From the NCBI GenBank assembly GCA_963843835.1, contig CAWJMD010000003.1, forward strand, positions 186,001 through 250,000: 64,000 nucleotides of DNA, written 5' to 3'. A program made the position numbers and the translations under genes. Position 1 is the first letter of the stretch; each line of letters begins with the position of its first letter. The stretch comes from CAWJMD01 sp963843835. Lineage in GTDB: Bacteria > Actinomycetota > Actinomycetes > Actinomycetales > CAWJMD01. The notes beneath the pieces were generated by a model, which had not been told where the DNA came from, did not search any database, and saw only the letters and a list, made by a program, of their open reading frames with translations. This document shows positions 8,607-17,569 of this stretch, one piece after another.

Positions 8607-11600
8607 TCACGGCTGCAGGAGCACCGCCACGGTCCGCCCCGGGATGGTCACGGCACCGGCCGAGGAGTCCCAGCTGGTCGTGCGGACGACCGGGTCCGAT
8701 CCCTGCGCCTGGACGGGCGACAGCGCCAGACGCTCCCCCGCCAGGCCGGGGACCTGCTGCGTGACCGTGTCCGGGCCGGCGTTGAGGACCAGCAGGGCCC
8801 CGTCGAGGCGGCGGTCGACGTCACGGCCGACCTCGTCGTCGATCCGCATCACGACCACGCCCGACGTGGCGAGCGGCGTGCCGCTGACGGGGAACGTCAC
8901 CTTCTGCCGGATCAGGTCGGCCGAGCCGAGCCGCAGCAGCGGGGTCGCCTCGCGCAGCTCCAGCAGGTCCTGCGCCTGCGCCGACGCGGTCGCCACCTGG
9001 GCCGCGGTCGGCTTCAGCGCGGGGTCAGCCAGCAGGGGTCGCTGGAAGTCCCACTTGGCCTCGTTGTCCCGCTTCGGCGGCAGACCGTGCCCGAACCCGT
9101 TGTCCGCGCCCGTCCAGTCCAGCGTGTTGAACCAGTCGCCCGAGTCGTACGAGTTGCGATCCAGCGACTTGCTGCGCAGCAGGTCGGCGCCGGCGTGCCA
9201 GAACGACGGCGTCTGCGAGAGCGTGGTCGTCGCGAGCGACAGGGTGTTCATCCTGATCCGCGCGTCCATCGGGGTGTCCTGCGGGAGCTTGTACGTCAAC
9301 GCGTCCCAGAGGGTCTCGTTGTCGTGGGCGTCGACGTACGTGACCACCTCGACGGGTGCGTCGGCGTAGCCCGCCGGCGAGCCGTTGTAGTCGACCTGGT
9401 CGCCGCGCACCTGCTCTCCCGAGGAGTCGGTGAAGGTGAAGGAGCGCAGGTTCCCGGCCAGGCCCAGCTGCACCAGGTCCGTCGCGTGTGCCAGCGCGGC
9501 CGCCTGCTGGGTGGCGTCGCCGTTGACCGGCGCGCCGTTCGGCGCACCCGCCAGGCCCGAGCCCAGTCCCTGGACCCTCGGGTCCTCGTCGAAGGGTCCG
9601 CCGCCGCGCACCGCGTCACGCAGGCGGTCGGAGAACGTGCCGATCCCCGTGCCGCCGAGCTGGCCCTGCGTCGCCTGGGTGAAGCGGGCGTTGTCGGCAA
9701 CCTCGCCGAAGTTCCAGCCCTCCCCGTACAGGTAGATGCTCTTGCCGTCGACGCCGTCCCGGCGCAGCGTGAGCCTGTCGAGGGCCTCTCGCACGTCGAT
9801 CATGTTCTGCCGCGAGTGGTGGCCCATCAGGTCGAAGCGGAAACCGTCCACCTTGTACTGACGTGCCCAGAGCACGGTCGCGTCGACCATGGCCTTGCCC
9901 GCCATCGTGTGCTCGGTGGCGATGTTCTGGCAGCAGGTCGACGTCTCCACGTTCCCCACCACGTCGAGACGGTGGTAGTACCCGGGCACCACCCGGTCGA
10001 GGACGGCGTTGGACGCCTGCCCGGACGACGTCGTGTGGTTGTAGACCTGGTCGAGCACCACGCGCAGACCGTCCGCGTGCAGGGCACCGACCATCGTGCG
10101 GAACTCGACGACCCGGTCACCCCCGTCCGCCTTCGTCGCGTATGAGCCCTCGGGCGCCATCCAGTGGTACGGGTCGTAGCCCCAGTTGAACCCGTCCTGG
10201 GCCGCGACGGCGGTGACGCACGCCTGCTGCTCGGTCGAGTCGGGGGCGTACGACCGCAGGTCGCACTGCGGTGTCGCCTGCTTCGCCCGGTCCTCCTCGA
10301 CCGACGTGATGTCGAAGGTCGGGAGCAGGTGGACCGTGTTGAGGCCGGCGTCGGCCAGCTCGCGCAGGTGCGTGCGGCCGGCCCCCTCGTCGGCGAAGGC
10401 GAGGTAGGTACCGCGGTGCGCTGCCGGCACCGACGCGTCGCCGATCGAGAAGTCCCGCACGTGCAGCTCGTAGATCGTCGAGTCCACCGCCCGGGGCAGG
10501 GCCGGGGACGGGCTGCGGCTCCACTGCCGCGGGGCGAGGGCGGGGTCGGAGAGGTCGACCGCCACGGACCGGGTGGAGTTGAGCGTGAGCGCCACCGAGT
10601 AGGGGTCGGTGACGCGGTTCGTCTCCACCGCACCGGTGCTCGGCGCGTACACCGTCACGTCGTAGAGATACTGGGCGCCGGTCCACCGCCGGTCGCCGCG
10701 CACCGTCCAGACGCCGTCGTCGTCCTTACGGGCCTGCACGCGCTGTGGCTCGCCCGTCCCGCTACCGGCGGGCCAGACGAGCAGGTCGACGTCGCGGGCC
10801 GTCGGGGCCCACAGTGCGAACGTCGGCTTGGCGCCCTTCCACGTCACGCCGAGCTCGCGGTCGGCGGCGTCGGCGTAGAGGTCGTCGAGCACACCCGGCA
10901 CCTGCACACCGGTCGCGTCCCTCAGCCGCCCGAGGCTGTCGTACTGGGCCACGGCCACCTGGCCGGTGAGGATCTCCTCCGCCTGCTTGCGCGTCTTCTT
11001 GTCGACCCTGAGCGCGAGGTAGCCCTCGAGGTGGGGGAAGCGCTGGACCGCCTCGCGGGGCAGGCCCTTCGGGTCGTAGGTCAGACCCGCGCTCTCGCCA
11101 CCGGTGACCGCCTCGGCGTCGAGCCCCAGACCGCCGTCGTGGGCCCAGTGCAGCCGCCACCGCAGGGTGCGTGGGTCGGTCCCGGCGGGGATCGCCGTCG
11201 CGGGCCAGGCGATCACGTCGCCCGAGACCCAGTGGGCCCTTTCCTGGCTCAGGTCGGGGGTCGCCCCGGGCGTCGCGCCGGTCACGGTGAGCACGTGCGA
11301 GGTGGTGTCGTAGCTGAACCGCACCACGGTGCCCTCGGCGACCGTGAACGAGATGTTGGCGCCGCCCGGGGTCCCGCCCTCCCCGTAGTTCTCGTTCCAG
11401 GACAGCCCGTGGGTCACCTTCACCTGGTACGTGCCCGCCGGGATCTGCTGGGTGGCGTAGGTCGCCGTGCCGTCCCCGTCCGGGTCGATCAGCCAGGCAC
11501 GCATGCAGTCGGGGTCCCAGTCGGCCGCGCACCCGAGCTCGGACTGGAAGTCGCCGGCGAGCGTCATGATCGCGCCCTCGGCGTCCGAGGTGACGTAGTG

Positions 11601-14387
11601 CGTGCGGTGGTCGTAGTAGAAGCTCACCGGACCGCCCGAGGCGGTGTACGGGATGTTGGCGCCGTTCTTGTTGCCTCCCGCGCCGTAGTTCTCGTCCCAC
11701 GAGCGGTTGATCGCCGCCTTGTAGGCGAAGTCCCCGGCCGGGAGGGTCGTGAAGGTCCTCTTCCAGATCTCGTCGTCGGCGTCGAGGGACAGCTGGGCCG
11801 CGTCGCAGTCCGGCTGCCAGTCGCCCGGGCACCCCATCTCGGCGTTGTGGTCGCCGGGCACGGAGACGGCCGGTGGCTGCTGGACGGGCTGGACGCCTCC
11901 CCCGCCTCCGCCGCCCGGGGCGGGCGGGTCGCCGACCACGCCGTACCCGCTGGAGGCCGAACGGTTCCCGCTGGCGTCCTCCAGCACGGCCCGGTACTCG
12001 AGCAGCGTGCCCTTGGCGACGCCCGTCAGGTCCTGGTAGACGCGGTACGGGGCGTTGTCGTCGGTGCCGAGCCGCGTCCACTCCGTCGTCCCGACGGGAC
12101 GGTAGGCGAAGGTCACCTGGGCGAAGGCGTTCTCGGCGACCGCTGCGCCGATTTCGGCGCGGCCGCCGACGACCGCACCGGCGGTCGGCGACGTCAGCAC
12201 GACGGCGGGAGCCTGCTTGCGGTGGTCCAGCTTCTTGGTCGCCCGCCACACCGAGACCGACAGCGGCGGGACGGTGACGGTGACGCGTCCCTCCGCGTCC
12301 GTCCTCAGCCTTTCTTGCGACCCGTACACCGGCTTGAGCGTGCCCTTGCGCTGGTACGTGGCGACCGTGGCCGACTTCTCCTCGGTCGAGTTGTTCGCCG
12401 CCACCAGGTACTCGACCTGCTCGTCGGCCCCGACCCGGCTCACCGCGAAGAGGCCAGGGCCGTTGGAGGCGTACCGGTGCACCTGGGCGCCGTCGGCGAG
12501 GGCAGGGTGCTTGGCGCGTAGGGCACCCATCTGCGAGATCGCCTCGTACAGAGGGTGGCTGGGATCGAACCTGTCCCTGCTCCCACCAGCCGGGTCCCCG
12601 ATCACCACGTCGTCGTTGTACGAGGCGACCTGGCTCGCGAACATGTCCTGGCGGGCGTCCTTGTCGCCGCCGTCGCCGGTGAAGCCCTGCTCGTCGCCGT
12701 AGTAGACGACGGGCTGGCCGCGCACCAGGTACATCAGCTCGTGGGCCAACCGGTCGCGAGCCAGCAGCTCGTCCCCTGAGAACCCGGCCTTCCCGAGCAT
12801 CATGCCGAGCCGGCCCATGTCGTGGTTCCCGAGGAACGTCGGCAGCTGGTACGCGTTCGAGTCGGTGTCGGTGTAGTAGTCGTCGCCGGCGAACAGATCA
12901 CGCAGGCCGACCGTCGGCTTGCCCTTGGCGAAGTCGGCGGCCGAGGCCTGGAACCCGAAGTCGATCGTTGCCGGCAGCTTGCCCGTGGTGGTGTAGCGGC
13001 TCATCAGCTCGGGCCGCGCGTCGTAGACCTCACCGAACATGAAGAAGTCGTCGTTTCCGGCGGCCTCGGCAGCTTCCATCACCCTCGGCGAGAAGCTCTG
13101 CCAGAACTGCATGTTCACGTGCTTGACGGTGTCGATCCGGAAGCCGTCGATGCCGAACTCGGCCCAGGTCGAGTAGATGTCGCCCATGCCGTCGACGACC
13201 TCGGGCCGCTCGGTGAACAGGTCGTCGAGGCCGACGAAGTCGCCGTACTCGCTGTTCTCGCCGACGAACGTCGAGTCACCGCGGTTGTGGTACATCGTGC
13301 GGTCGTTCAGCCAGGCCGGCACCTTGACCTCGGCGTCGGCGGGAGTGCGGAACGTCGGGGTGTATGGGAAGGAGGCGTCGACGTCGAGCTCCGGGAAGTC
13401 GTCGCCGCCGGCGTAGTCGCGGTCGTCGAAGGGCGTCCCGTCGGCGGTCCGGTAGGGCTGGTCCGCCTTGGAGACGTAGCCGTACTGGCCCTCGCTGTAG
13501 TCGATCACGTCGGCCGTGTGGTTGGTGATGATGTCGAAGAACACCTTCATCCCGCGCGCGTGGGCCGCGTCGATGAGCTCCTTCATGTCGTCGTTCGTGC
13601 CGAGGTGAGGGTCGATCTGGGTGAAGTCCGTGATCCAGTACCCGTGGTAGCCGGCGCTGGCGTTGGCACCCGACCCCTGCACCGGCCTGTTCTTGAACGA
13701 CGGCGTGAGCCAGATGGCGCTCGTCCCCAGACCCTCGATATAGTCCAGACGGCTCGTGATGCCGTCGAGGTCGCCACCGTGGTAGAAGCCCTTGTCCGTC
13801 GCGTCGAGGCCCGTCTCGAGGCGTCCGCCGGTGAGGCCACCCGCGTCGTTCGCTGTGCTCCCGTTGGCGAACCGGTCCGCCATCACGAAGTAGAACTGCT
13901 CGCGGGTCAGCGGCCGGCGCAGCGAGTCGGACGCGAGCCCGCGGTCGGCGGGGTCCGTCGGCCCTGACAGGGTCGTCGGCCGGATGCCCAGCCGGTGCGT
14001 GGTGTGGTCGTAGCTGACCTCGAGCGTCGCCGGGCCCTCGAGCACGAGCGGGATGTTCGAGCCGTTCGGCACCCCGTCGGCGCCGTAGTTCTCGTCCCAG
14101 CTCCCGCCAACGGTCACCTTCAGCTCGTAGCTGCCGGCCGGGACGTCGAACGTGGAGCGGTAGGTCGTCGGCGCGGCGTCGTCGGGCTGGAGCTCGCTCG
14201 CCTCGCACGCCGGGTCCCAGTCGCCCGGGCAGCCCAGCTCGCTCTGCACAGACCCTGCCAGGACGACCTGCAGCGGCGGGTCACCGGCTGCCGCGACCGG
14301 GCTGACCGCCGTCAGCAGCGAGACCGCGAGCGCAGCGCCCCCGAGGGACCCGACGAGACGGCGGCGTGCGTGAGGGCGGTCGTTCAT
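8607..14387 (-). CDS. secreted dual-domain amylopullulanase (alpha-amylase plus pullulanase)
   Basis: A 1926-residue exoenzyme predicted to cut both alpha-1,4 and alpha-1,6 bonds of starch, pullulan or glycogen. Order: signal peptide (1-34, VAAA then GD); a CBM-like X25 module (38-136); a first GH13 unit (about 160-715) with predicted nucleophile D419 in GFRIDT, acid E453 and D523 in NHD; an Ig-like part (725-820); a Gly linker; two more X25 modules (840-935, 940-1037); pullulanase N-domain and CBM48-like parts; and a second GH13 unit (about 1300-1760) with D1519, E1556 and D1689. A pullulanase C-terminal domain closes it. The three X25 modules each carry SW[DN]ENYG. ATG 14387 has GGAG upstream. 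Both catalytic triads look intact. Confidence 0.93.
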   Translation of the reverse strand: MNDRPHARRRLVGSLGGAALAVSLLTAVSPVAAAGDPPLQVVLAGSVQSELGCPGDWDPACEASELQPDDAAPTTYRSTFDVPAGSYELKVTVGGSWDENYGADGVPNGSNIPLVLEGPATLEVSYDHTTHRLGIRPTTLSGPTDPADRGLASDSLRRPLTREQFYFVMADRFANGSTANDAGGLTGGRLETGLDATDKGFYHGGDLDGITSRLDYIEGLGTSAIWLTPSFKNRPVQGSGANASAGYHGYWITDFTQIDPHLGTNDDMKELIDAAHARGMKVFFDIITNHTADVIDYSEGQYGYVSKADQPYRTADGTPFDDRDYAGGDDFPELDVDASFPYTPTFRTPADAEVKVPAWLNDRTMYHNRGDSTFVGENSEYGDFVGLDDLFTERPEVVDGMGDIYSTWAEFGIDGFRIDTVKHVNMQFWQSFSPRVMEAAEAAGNDDFFMFGEVYDARPELMSRYTTTGKLPATIDFGFQASAADFAKGKPTVGLRDLFAGDDYYTDTDSNAYQLPTFLGNHDMGRLGMMLGKAGFSGDELLARDRLAHELMYLVRGQPVVYYGDEQGFTGDGGDKDARQDMFASQVASYNDDVVIGDPAGGSRDRFDPSHPLYEAISQMGALRAKHPALADGAQVHRYASNGPGLFAVSRVGADEQVEYLVAANNSTEEKSATVATYQRKGTLKPVYGSQERLRTDAEGRVTVTVPPLSVSVWRATKKLDHRKQAPAVVLTSPTAGAVVGGRAEIGAAVAENAFAQVTFAYRPVGTTEWTRLGTDDNAPYRVYQDLTGVAKGTLLEYRAVLEDASGNRSASSGYGVVGDPPAPGGGGGGGVQPVQQPPAVSVPGDHNAEMGCPGDWQPDCDAAQLSLDADDEIWKRTFTTLPAGDFAYKAAINRSWDENYGAGGNKNGANIPYTASGGPVSFYYDHRTHYVTSDAEGAIMTLAGDFQSELGCAADWDPDCMRAWLIDPDGDGTATYATQQIPAGTYQVKVTHGLSWNENYGEGGTPGGANISFTVAEGTVVRFSYDTTSHVLTVTGATPGATPDLSQERAHWVSGDVIAWPATAIPAGTDPRTLRWRLHWAHDGGLGLDAEAVTGGESAGLTYDPKGLPREAVQRFPHLEGYLALRVDKKTRKQAEEILTGQVAVAQYDSLGRLRDATGVQVPGVLDDLYADAADRELGVTWKGAKPTFALWAPTARDVDLLVWPAGSGTGEPQRVQARKDDDGVWTVRGDRRWTGAQYLYDVTVYAPSTGAVETNRVTDPYSVALTLNSTRSVAVDLSDPALAPRQWSRSPSPALPRAVDSTIYELHVRDFSIGDASVPAAHRGTYLAFADEGAGRTHLRELADAGLNTVHLLPTFDITSVEEDRAKQATPQCDLRSYAPDSTEQQACVTAVAAQDGFNWGYDPYHWMAPEGSYATKADGGDRVVEFRTMVGALHADGLRVVLDQVYNHTTSSGQASNAVLDRVVPGYYHRLDVVGNVETSTCCQNIATEHTMAGKAMVDATVLWARQYKVDGFRFDLMGHHSRQNMIDVREALDRLTLRRDGVDGKSIYLYGEGWNFGEVADNARFTQATQGQLGGTGIGTFSDRLRDAVRGGGPFDEDPRVQGLGSGLAGAPNGAPVNGDATQQAAALAHATDLVQLGLAGNLRSFTFTDSSGEQVRGDQVDYNGSPAGYADAPVEVVTYVDAHDNETLWDALTYKLPQDTPMDARIRMNTLSLATTTLSQTPSFWHAGADLLRSKSLDRNSYDSGDWFNTLDWTGADNGFGHGLPPKRDNEAKWDFQRPLLADPALKPTAAQVATASAQAQDLLELREATPLLRLGSADLIRQKVTFPVSGTPLATSGVVVMRIDDEVGRDVDRRLDGALLVLNAGPDTVTQQVPGLAGERLALSPVQAQGSDPVVRTTSWDSSAGAVTIPGRTVAVLLQP

Positions 14388-14440
14388 GGCTGCTCCAGGG
14401 GACGTCGCTGTCCGGCAGGTGGGTTTCGGGAACCGGCCAA

Positions 14441-14469
14441 AACGTACGCTGCCTCGGCTGAAAGGAGAA
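14441..14469 (-). promoter_or_regulatory. weak candidate promoter of the amylopullulanase gene
   Basis: On the minus strand TTCTCC (14469-14464) is separated by 17 bases from TACGTT (14446-14441), 53 bases before the start codon. The -35 is poor, which would suit an activated or tightly controlled gene. Confidence 0.35.
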
Positions 14470-14477
14470 GACCTTCG

Positions 14478-14493
14478 CCGCAAGAAGTTGCAG
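14478..14493. promoter_or_regulatory. possible LacI-family operator upstream of the amylopullulanase gene
   Basis: The sequence CCGCAAGAAGTTGCAG is an imperfect palindrome, CYGCAA-N4-TTGCRG, about 9 bases upstream of the candidate -35. Actinobacterial maltose/starch regulators of the LacI family (MalR or AmlR type) bind TTGCA/TGCAA-containing sites near amylase promoters. Assignment here is by resemblance only; no regulator gene is in the window. Confidence 0.4.
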
Positions 14494-14512
14494 AAACCGT
14501 CGCGAGCCGTGC

Positions 14513-16194
14513 TCAGCGACTGCGGGCGACACGTCCTTCGTCCCACACGGGATCGGCCGACTCGACGACCTGCCCGTCGGCGCGGAACACCAGGTAGCGG
14601 TCGAACCCGCGGGCGAACCACCGGTCGTGGGTGACGGCGACCACGGTCCCCTCGAACGCGTCGAGCCCGGCCTCCAGCGCCTCCGCCGACTCCAGGTCGA
14701 GGTTGTCGGTCGGCTCGTCCAGCAGGAGCAGTGTCGCCCCGGAGAGTTCGAGGAGCAGGATCTGCAGCCGCGCCTGCTGCCCCCCGGACAGGGTGTCGAA
14801 CTCCTGCTCGGCCGCCCCTGCCAGCTCGTAGCGGTCCAGTGCCCGGCTGGCCTGCTCGCGGCCCATCCCGTCCCTGTGCTCGTCACCGCGGTGCAGGATG
14901 TCGAGGAGCGTCCGGCCGGCGAGGTCGGGCCGCGTGTGGGTCTGGGCGAACCAGCCTGGCCGCACGCGCGCGCCCAGACGGACCGACCCCGTGTGCGCGA
15001 CCGGCTCGATGACCACGTCGCCGACCGGACGGTGCGCCAGGTCGGGGTCGGACCCTCCCGCGCCAGCAGTCGCAGGAAGTGCGACTTGCCGGAGCCGTTG
15101 GACCCCAGCACCGCGACCCGGTCACCGAACCACAGCTCGGCGTCGAAGGGCTGCATCAGCCCCGTCAGACCGAGCTGCTCGGCGACCACGGCGCGCTTCC
15201 CCGTCCGGCCACCGCGCAGTCGCATGGTGACCTGCTGGTCCGGCGGGCGCGCCTCCGGAGGACCCGCCTCCTCGAAGCGGCGCAGCCGGGTCTGCGCCGA
15301 CTGGTAGCGCGAGGCCATGTCCGAGTTGTAGGCGGCCTTCTGCTTGTACATCAGCATCTGGGCACGCAGCTTGGAGTGCTCCTCGTCCCATCGTCGCCGC
15401 AGCTCGTCCAGGCGTGCGAACCGCGCGACACGCGCCTCGGCCCACCCGCCGAACGACCCGGGGTGTACCCAGAGGCTGCTGCCTGCAGCACCGGGTTCGA
15501 GGGTGGCGACGCGCGTCGACACGCGGTGCAGCAGCGCGCGGTCGTGGCTCACGAGCAGCACGGTCTTCGGCGACGACACGAGCCGCTCCTCGAGCCACTG
15601 CTTCGCAGGCACGTCCAGGTAGTTGTCGGGCTCGTCGAGCAGCAGCACCTCATCGGGTCCCCGCAGCAGGGCCTCGAGCACCAACCGCTTCTGCTCTCCC
15701 CCCGACAGGGTGCGCACCTCCCTCCAGCGCGCCCGCTCATAGGGAACACCCAGTGCCGCGACTGTGACCGTGTCCCAGAGCGTCTCGGCCTCGTAACCGC
15801 CGGCGTCGGCGTAGTCGGCGAGCGTCTGGGCGTACCTCATCTGGGTCTTCGTGTCGTCGCGCTCCATCATGTCGAGCTCCGCCGCGTCGACGGCCTCGAC
15901 GGCCGCACGCACCGCGGGGGGCGCCACCGACACCAGCAGATCGCGCACGGTCGTCGCGTCGCGGAGGGAACCCACGAACTGGCGCATCACACCGAGCCCA
16001 CCGCCGCGCGTGACGGCTCCCCGGTGGGGTGGCAGGTCACCGGAGATGATGCGCATCAGCGTCGTCTTGCCGACACCGTTCGGACCGACCAGCGCGGTGA
16101 CCGAGCCGTCACCGACGCGCAGCCCGACGTCATCGAGCAGGGGACGGCCGTCAGCGAGGTCGTACCCGATGCCGTTGACGTCGATGTGTCCCAC
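14513..16194 (-). pseudogene. ABC-F family ATPase, frameshifted
   Basis: ABC-F proteins are soluble twin-ATPase factors that act on the ribosome, some giving antibiotic resistance. From GTG 16194 the first 380 codons read normally: Walker A GPNGVGKT (37-44), signature LSGGEQKR (163-170), Walker B LLLDEPDNYLD, linker, then the second Walker A GSNGSGKS (about 364-371). After Glu380, near 15052-15055, the frame breaks. The downstream part (SDPDLAHRPVGDVV...) continues one frame over to the TGA at 14513, with LSGGQQARL and LLLLDEPTDNLDL intact. Restoring one base in a short G run gives about 560 residues, normal for the family. This is either a recent mutation or a sequence error. It starts 2 bases after the DUF454 gene. 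Confidence 0.85.
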
Positions 16195-16196
16195 GG

Positions 16197-16655
16197 TCAG
16201 ACAGTGTGCGGCGCCGGCGGCTCGCCGTCACGCGGATTCTCCGCCGCACGCCGCCGCTCGACCCGCTCCCGCGTCGGCACCCGCCACGCGATGAAGACGG
16301 CTCCGACGGCTCCGACACCGAGGACGACGGCGCGTACCGCCCACACGTCGATGAGCAGGGCCGAGAGTCCCACGGCGACGACGAGCGTGCCGATCGCGAG
16401 CACCTTCCCGCGGCGTGGCATCCCCAGGCCGTCGCGGTAGTCGCGGACCAGCGGACCGAACCGCGGCAGGTCGAGGAGCCAGGCCTCGAGGCGTGGGCTC
16501 GACCGGGCGAAGCACGCGGCCGTCACGATCAGGAACACGGTCGTCGGCAGGCCCGGCACGACGACACCGACGGCGCCGACCCCCAGGCTGACCAGGCCTC
16601 CCACGAGCCACAGCCAGCGCAGGGGCCCGCGAGCCTGGACCGGATGCCGGCTCAT
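16197..16655 (-). CDS. DUF454 (YbaN-like) inner-membrane protein
   Basis: A 152-residue membrane protein of unknown function. A first hydrophobic stretch (about 13-45) holds GAVGVVVPGLPTTVFLIVTAACFARSS when read across its two helices, the conserved core of the family. A second hydrophobic pair (about 85-120) follows a basic loop. The C-terminus is charged and Pro-rich. ATG 16655 overlaps the truA stop by 4 bases (ATGA), indicating translational coupling, and the ABC-F gene follows after 2 bases. Confidence 0.82.
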   Translation of the reverse strand: MSRHPVQARGPLRWLWLVGGLVSLGVGAVGVVVPGLPTTVFLIVTAACFARSSPRLEAWLLDLPRFGPLVRDYRDGLGMPRRGKVLAIGTLVVAVGLSALLIDVWAVRAVVLGVGAVGAVFIAWRVPTRERVERRRAAENPRDGEPPAPHTV

Positions 16656-17533
16656 GCCCGTCGGGTCCGTGCCTGGCGTGCCCGCTCGGCCAGGGCGCCG
16701 TCCGCCGGGTACCCGACCTCCTCGAGCGTGAGGCCGCGCGGCGGGGCGACCGGGACGGCACTGTTGCGCACCCCGGCCTCGAGGACCGCCGCCGGCCAGC
16801 CGGGCCGCCGGGTGCCGTCGCCCACCGCGACCGACACACCGACGAGCGCCCGGACCATGTGGTGGCAGAAGGCGTCCGCCCGTACGTCGGCCACGACCAG
16901 GCCGGACTCGTCCCGGCTCCACCGGAGCACCTGGAGTGTCCTGATCGTCGTCGCGCCCTCACGCGGGCGGCAGAAGGGCAGGAAGTCGTGCTCCCCCACC
17001 AGGGGCGCGACTGCGTCCGCCATCGCGTCCACGTCGAGCCTGCGTCCGGGCTTGAGCCACAGGACGTGTCCCCGGTGCAGCGGGTCCCGCGGCGAGTCGG
17101 CGTCGGCCAGGCAGTACCGGTATCGGCGCCACACCGCCGAGAAGCGCGCGTCGAACCCCACCGGTGCCTCCGACACCGACCGGACCACGACGTCGTGCGG
17201 CAGCAGGCCGGCCAGCCGCCGCAGGAGCGAGTCCGGCGGCGCGAGGGAGGACCTGCCGGGCAGGGCGCGCCAGGTCGCCTCCGGGACGTCGACGTGCGCC
17301 ACCTGCCCCCTGGCGTGCACACCTGCGTCCGTGCGGCCGGCGACCGTGACACGGAGCGGCTCGGCGGACGGCAGGAGCCGGCTCAGGGTGCCGGTGAGCT
17401 CCGCCTCGACGGTGCGCAGCCCTGGCTGCGCCGCCCACCCGGAGAAGCCACCACCGTCGTAGGCGAGGTCCAGCCGGACGCGGACGAGCCCGGTCCCTCC
17501 GACATCGGAGGAACCGGGCTCGTCAGGTGTCAC
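16652..17533 (-). CDS. truA: tRNA pseudouridine(38-40) synthase
   Basis: Isomerises uridines 38-40 in the anticodon arm of tRNAs. The 293-residue protein has the catalytic Asp69 in AGRTDAGVHARGQVAH and the N-terminal LDLAYDGGGFSGWA motif. TruA usually begins just before RVRLDLAYDG; here the only in-frame start upstream of that motif is GTG 17533, adding about 16 residues. Those codons coincide with a long hairpin (17485-17522) that also looks like the rplQ terminator. It is the last classical member of the alpha operon and is coupled to the DUF454 gene by a 4-base overlap. Confidence 0.93.
   Translation of the reverse strand: MTPDEPGSSDVGGTGLVRVRLDLAYDGGGFSGWAAQPGLRTVEAELTGTLSRLLPSAEPLRVTVAGRTDAGVHARGQVAHVDVPEATWRALPGRSSLAPPDSLLRRLAGLLPHDVVVRSVSEAPVGFDARFSAVWRRYRYCLADADSPRDPLHRGHVLWLKPGRRLDVDAMADAVAPLVGEHDFLPFCRPREGATTIRTLQVLRWSRDESGLVVADVRADAFCHHMVRALVGVSVAVGDGTRRPGWPAAVLEAGVRNSAVPVAPPRGLTLEEVGYPADGALAERARQARTRRA
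17485..17522 (-). terminator. long hairpin after rplQ, inside the truA 5' end
   Basis: Two 18-base arms (17485-17502 and 17505-17522) are complementary with a single mismatch and almost no loop. The hairpin starts about 48 bases after the rplQ stop but lies within the first 17 codons of truA. It could terminate the rpoA-rplQ transcript, attenuate truA, or block truA translation. Confidence 0.7.
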
Positions 17534-17569
17534 GGCGCTGCCCGTTGACGCGTGCGTCGACGACGTGGC

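Noticed and set aside
10164..12521. Long plus-strand open frame opposite the amylopullulanase gene
   Set aside because: Arg/Val/Gly-rich shadow frame without motifs; the minus-strand enzyme with full catalytic sites explains the sequence.
15040..15070. Programmed ribosomal frameshift in the ABC-F gene
   Set aside because: No slippery heptamer or downstream structure is evident and ABC-F genes are not known to use one; mutation or sequence error is simpler.
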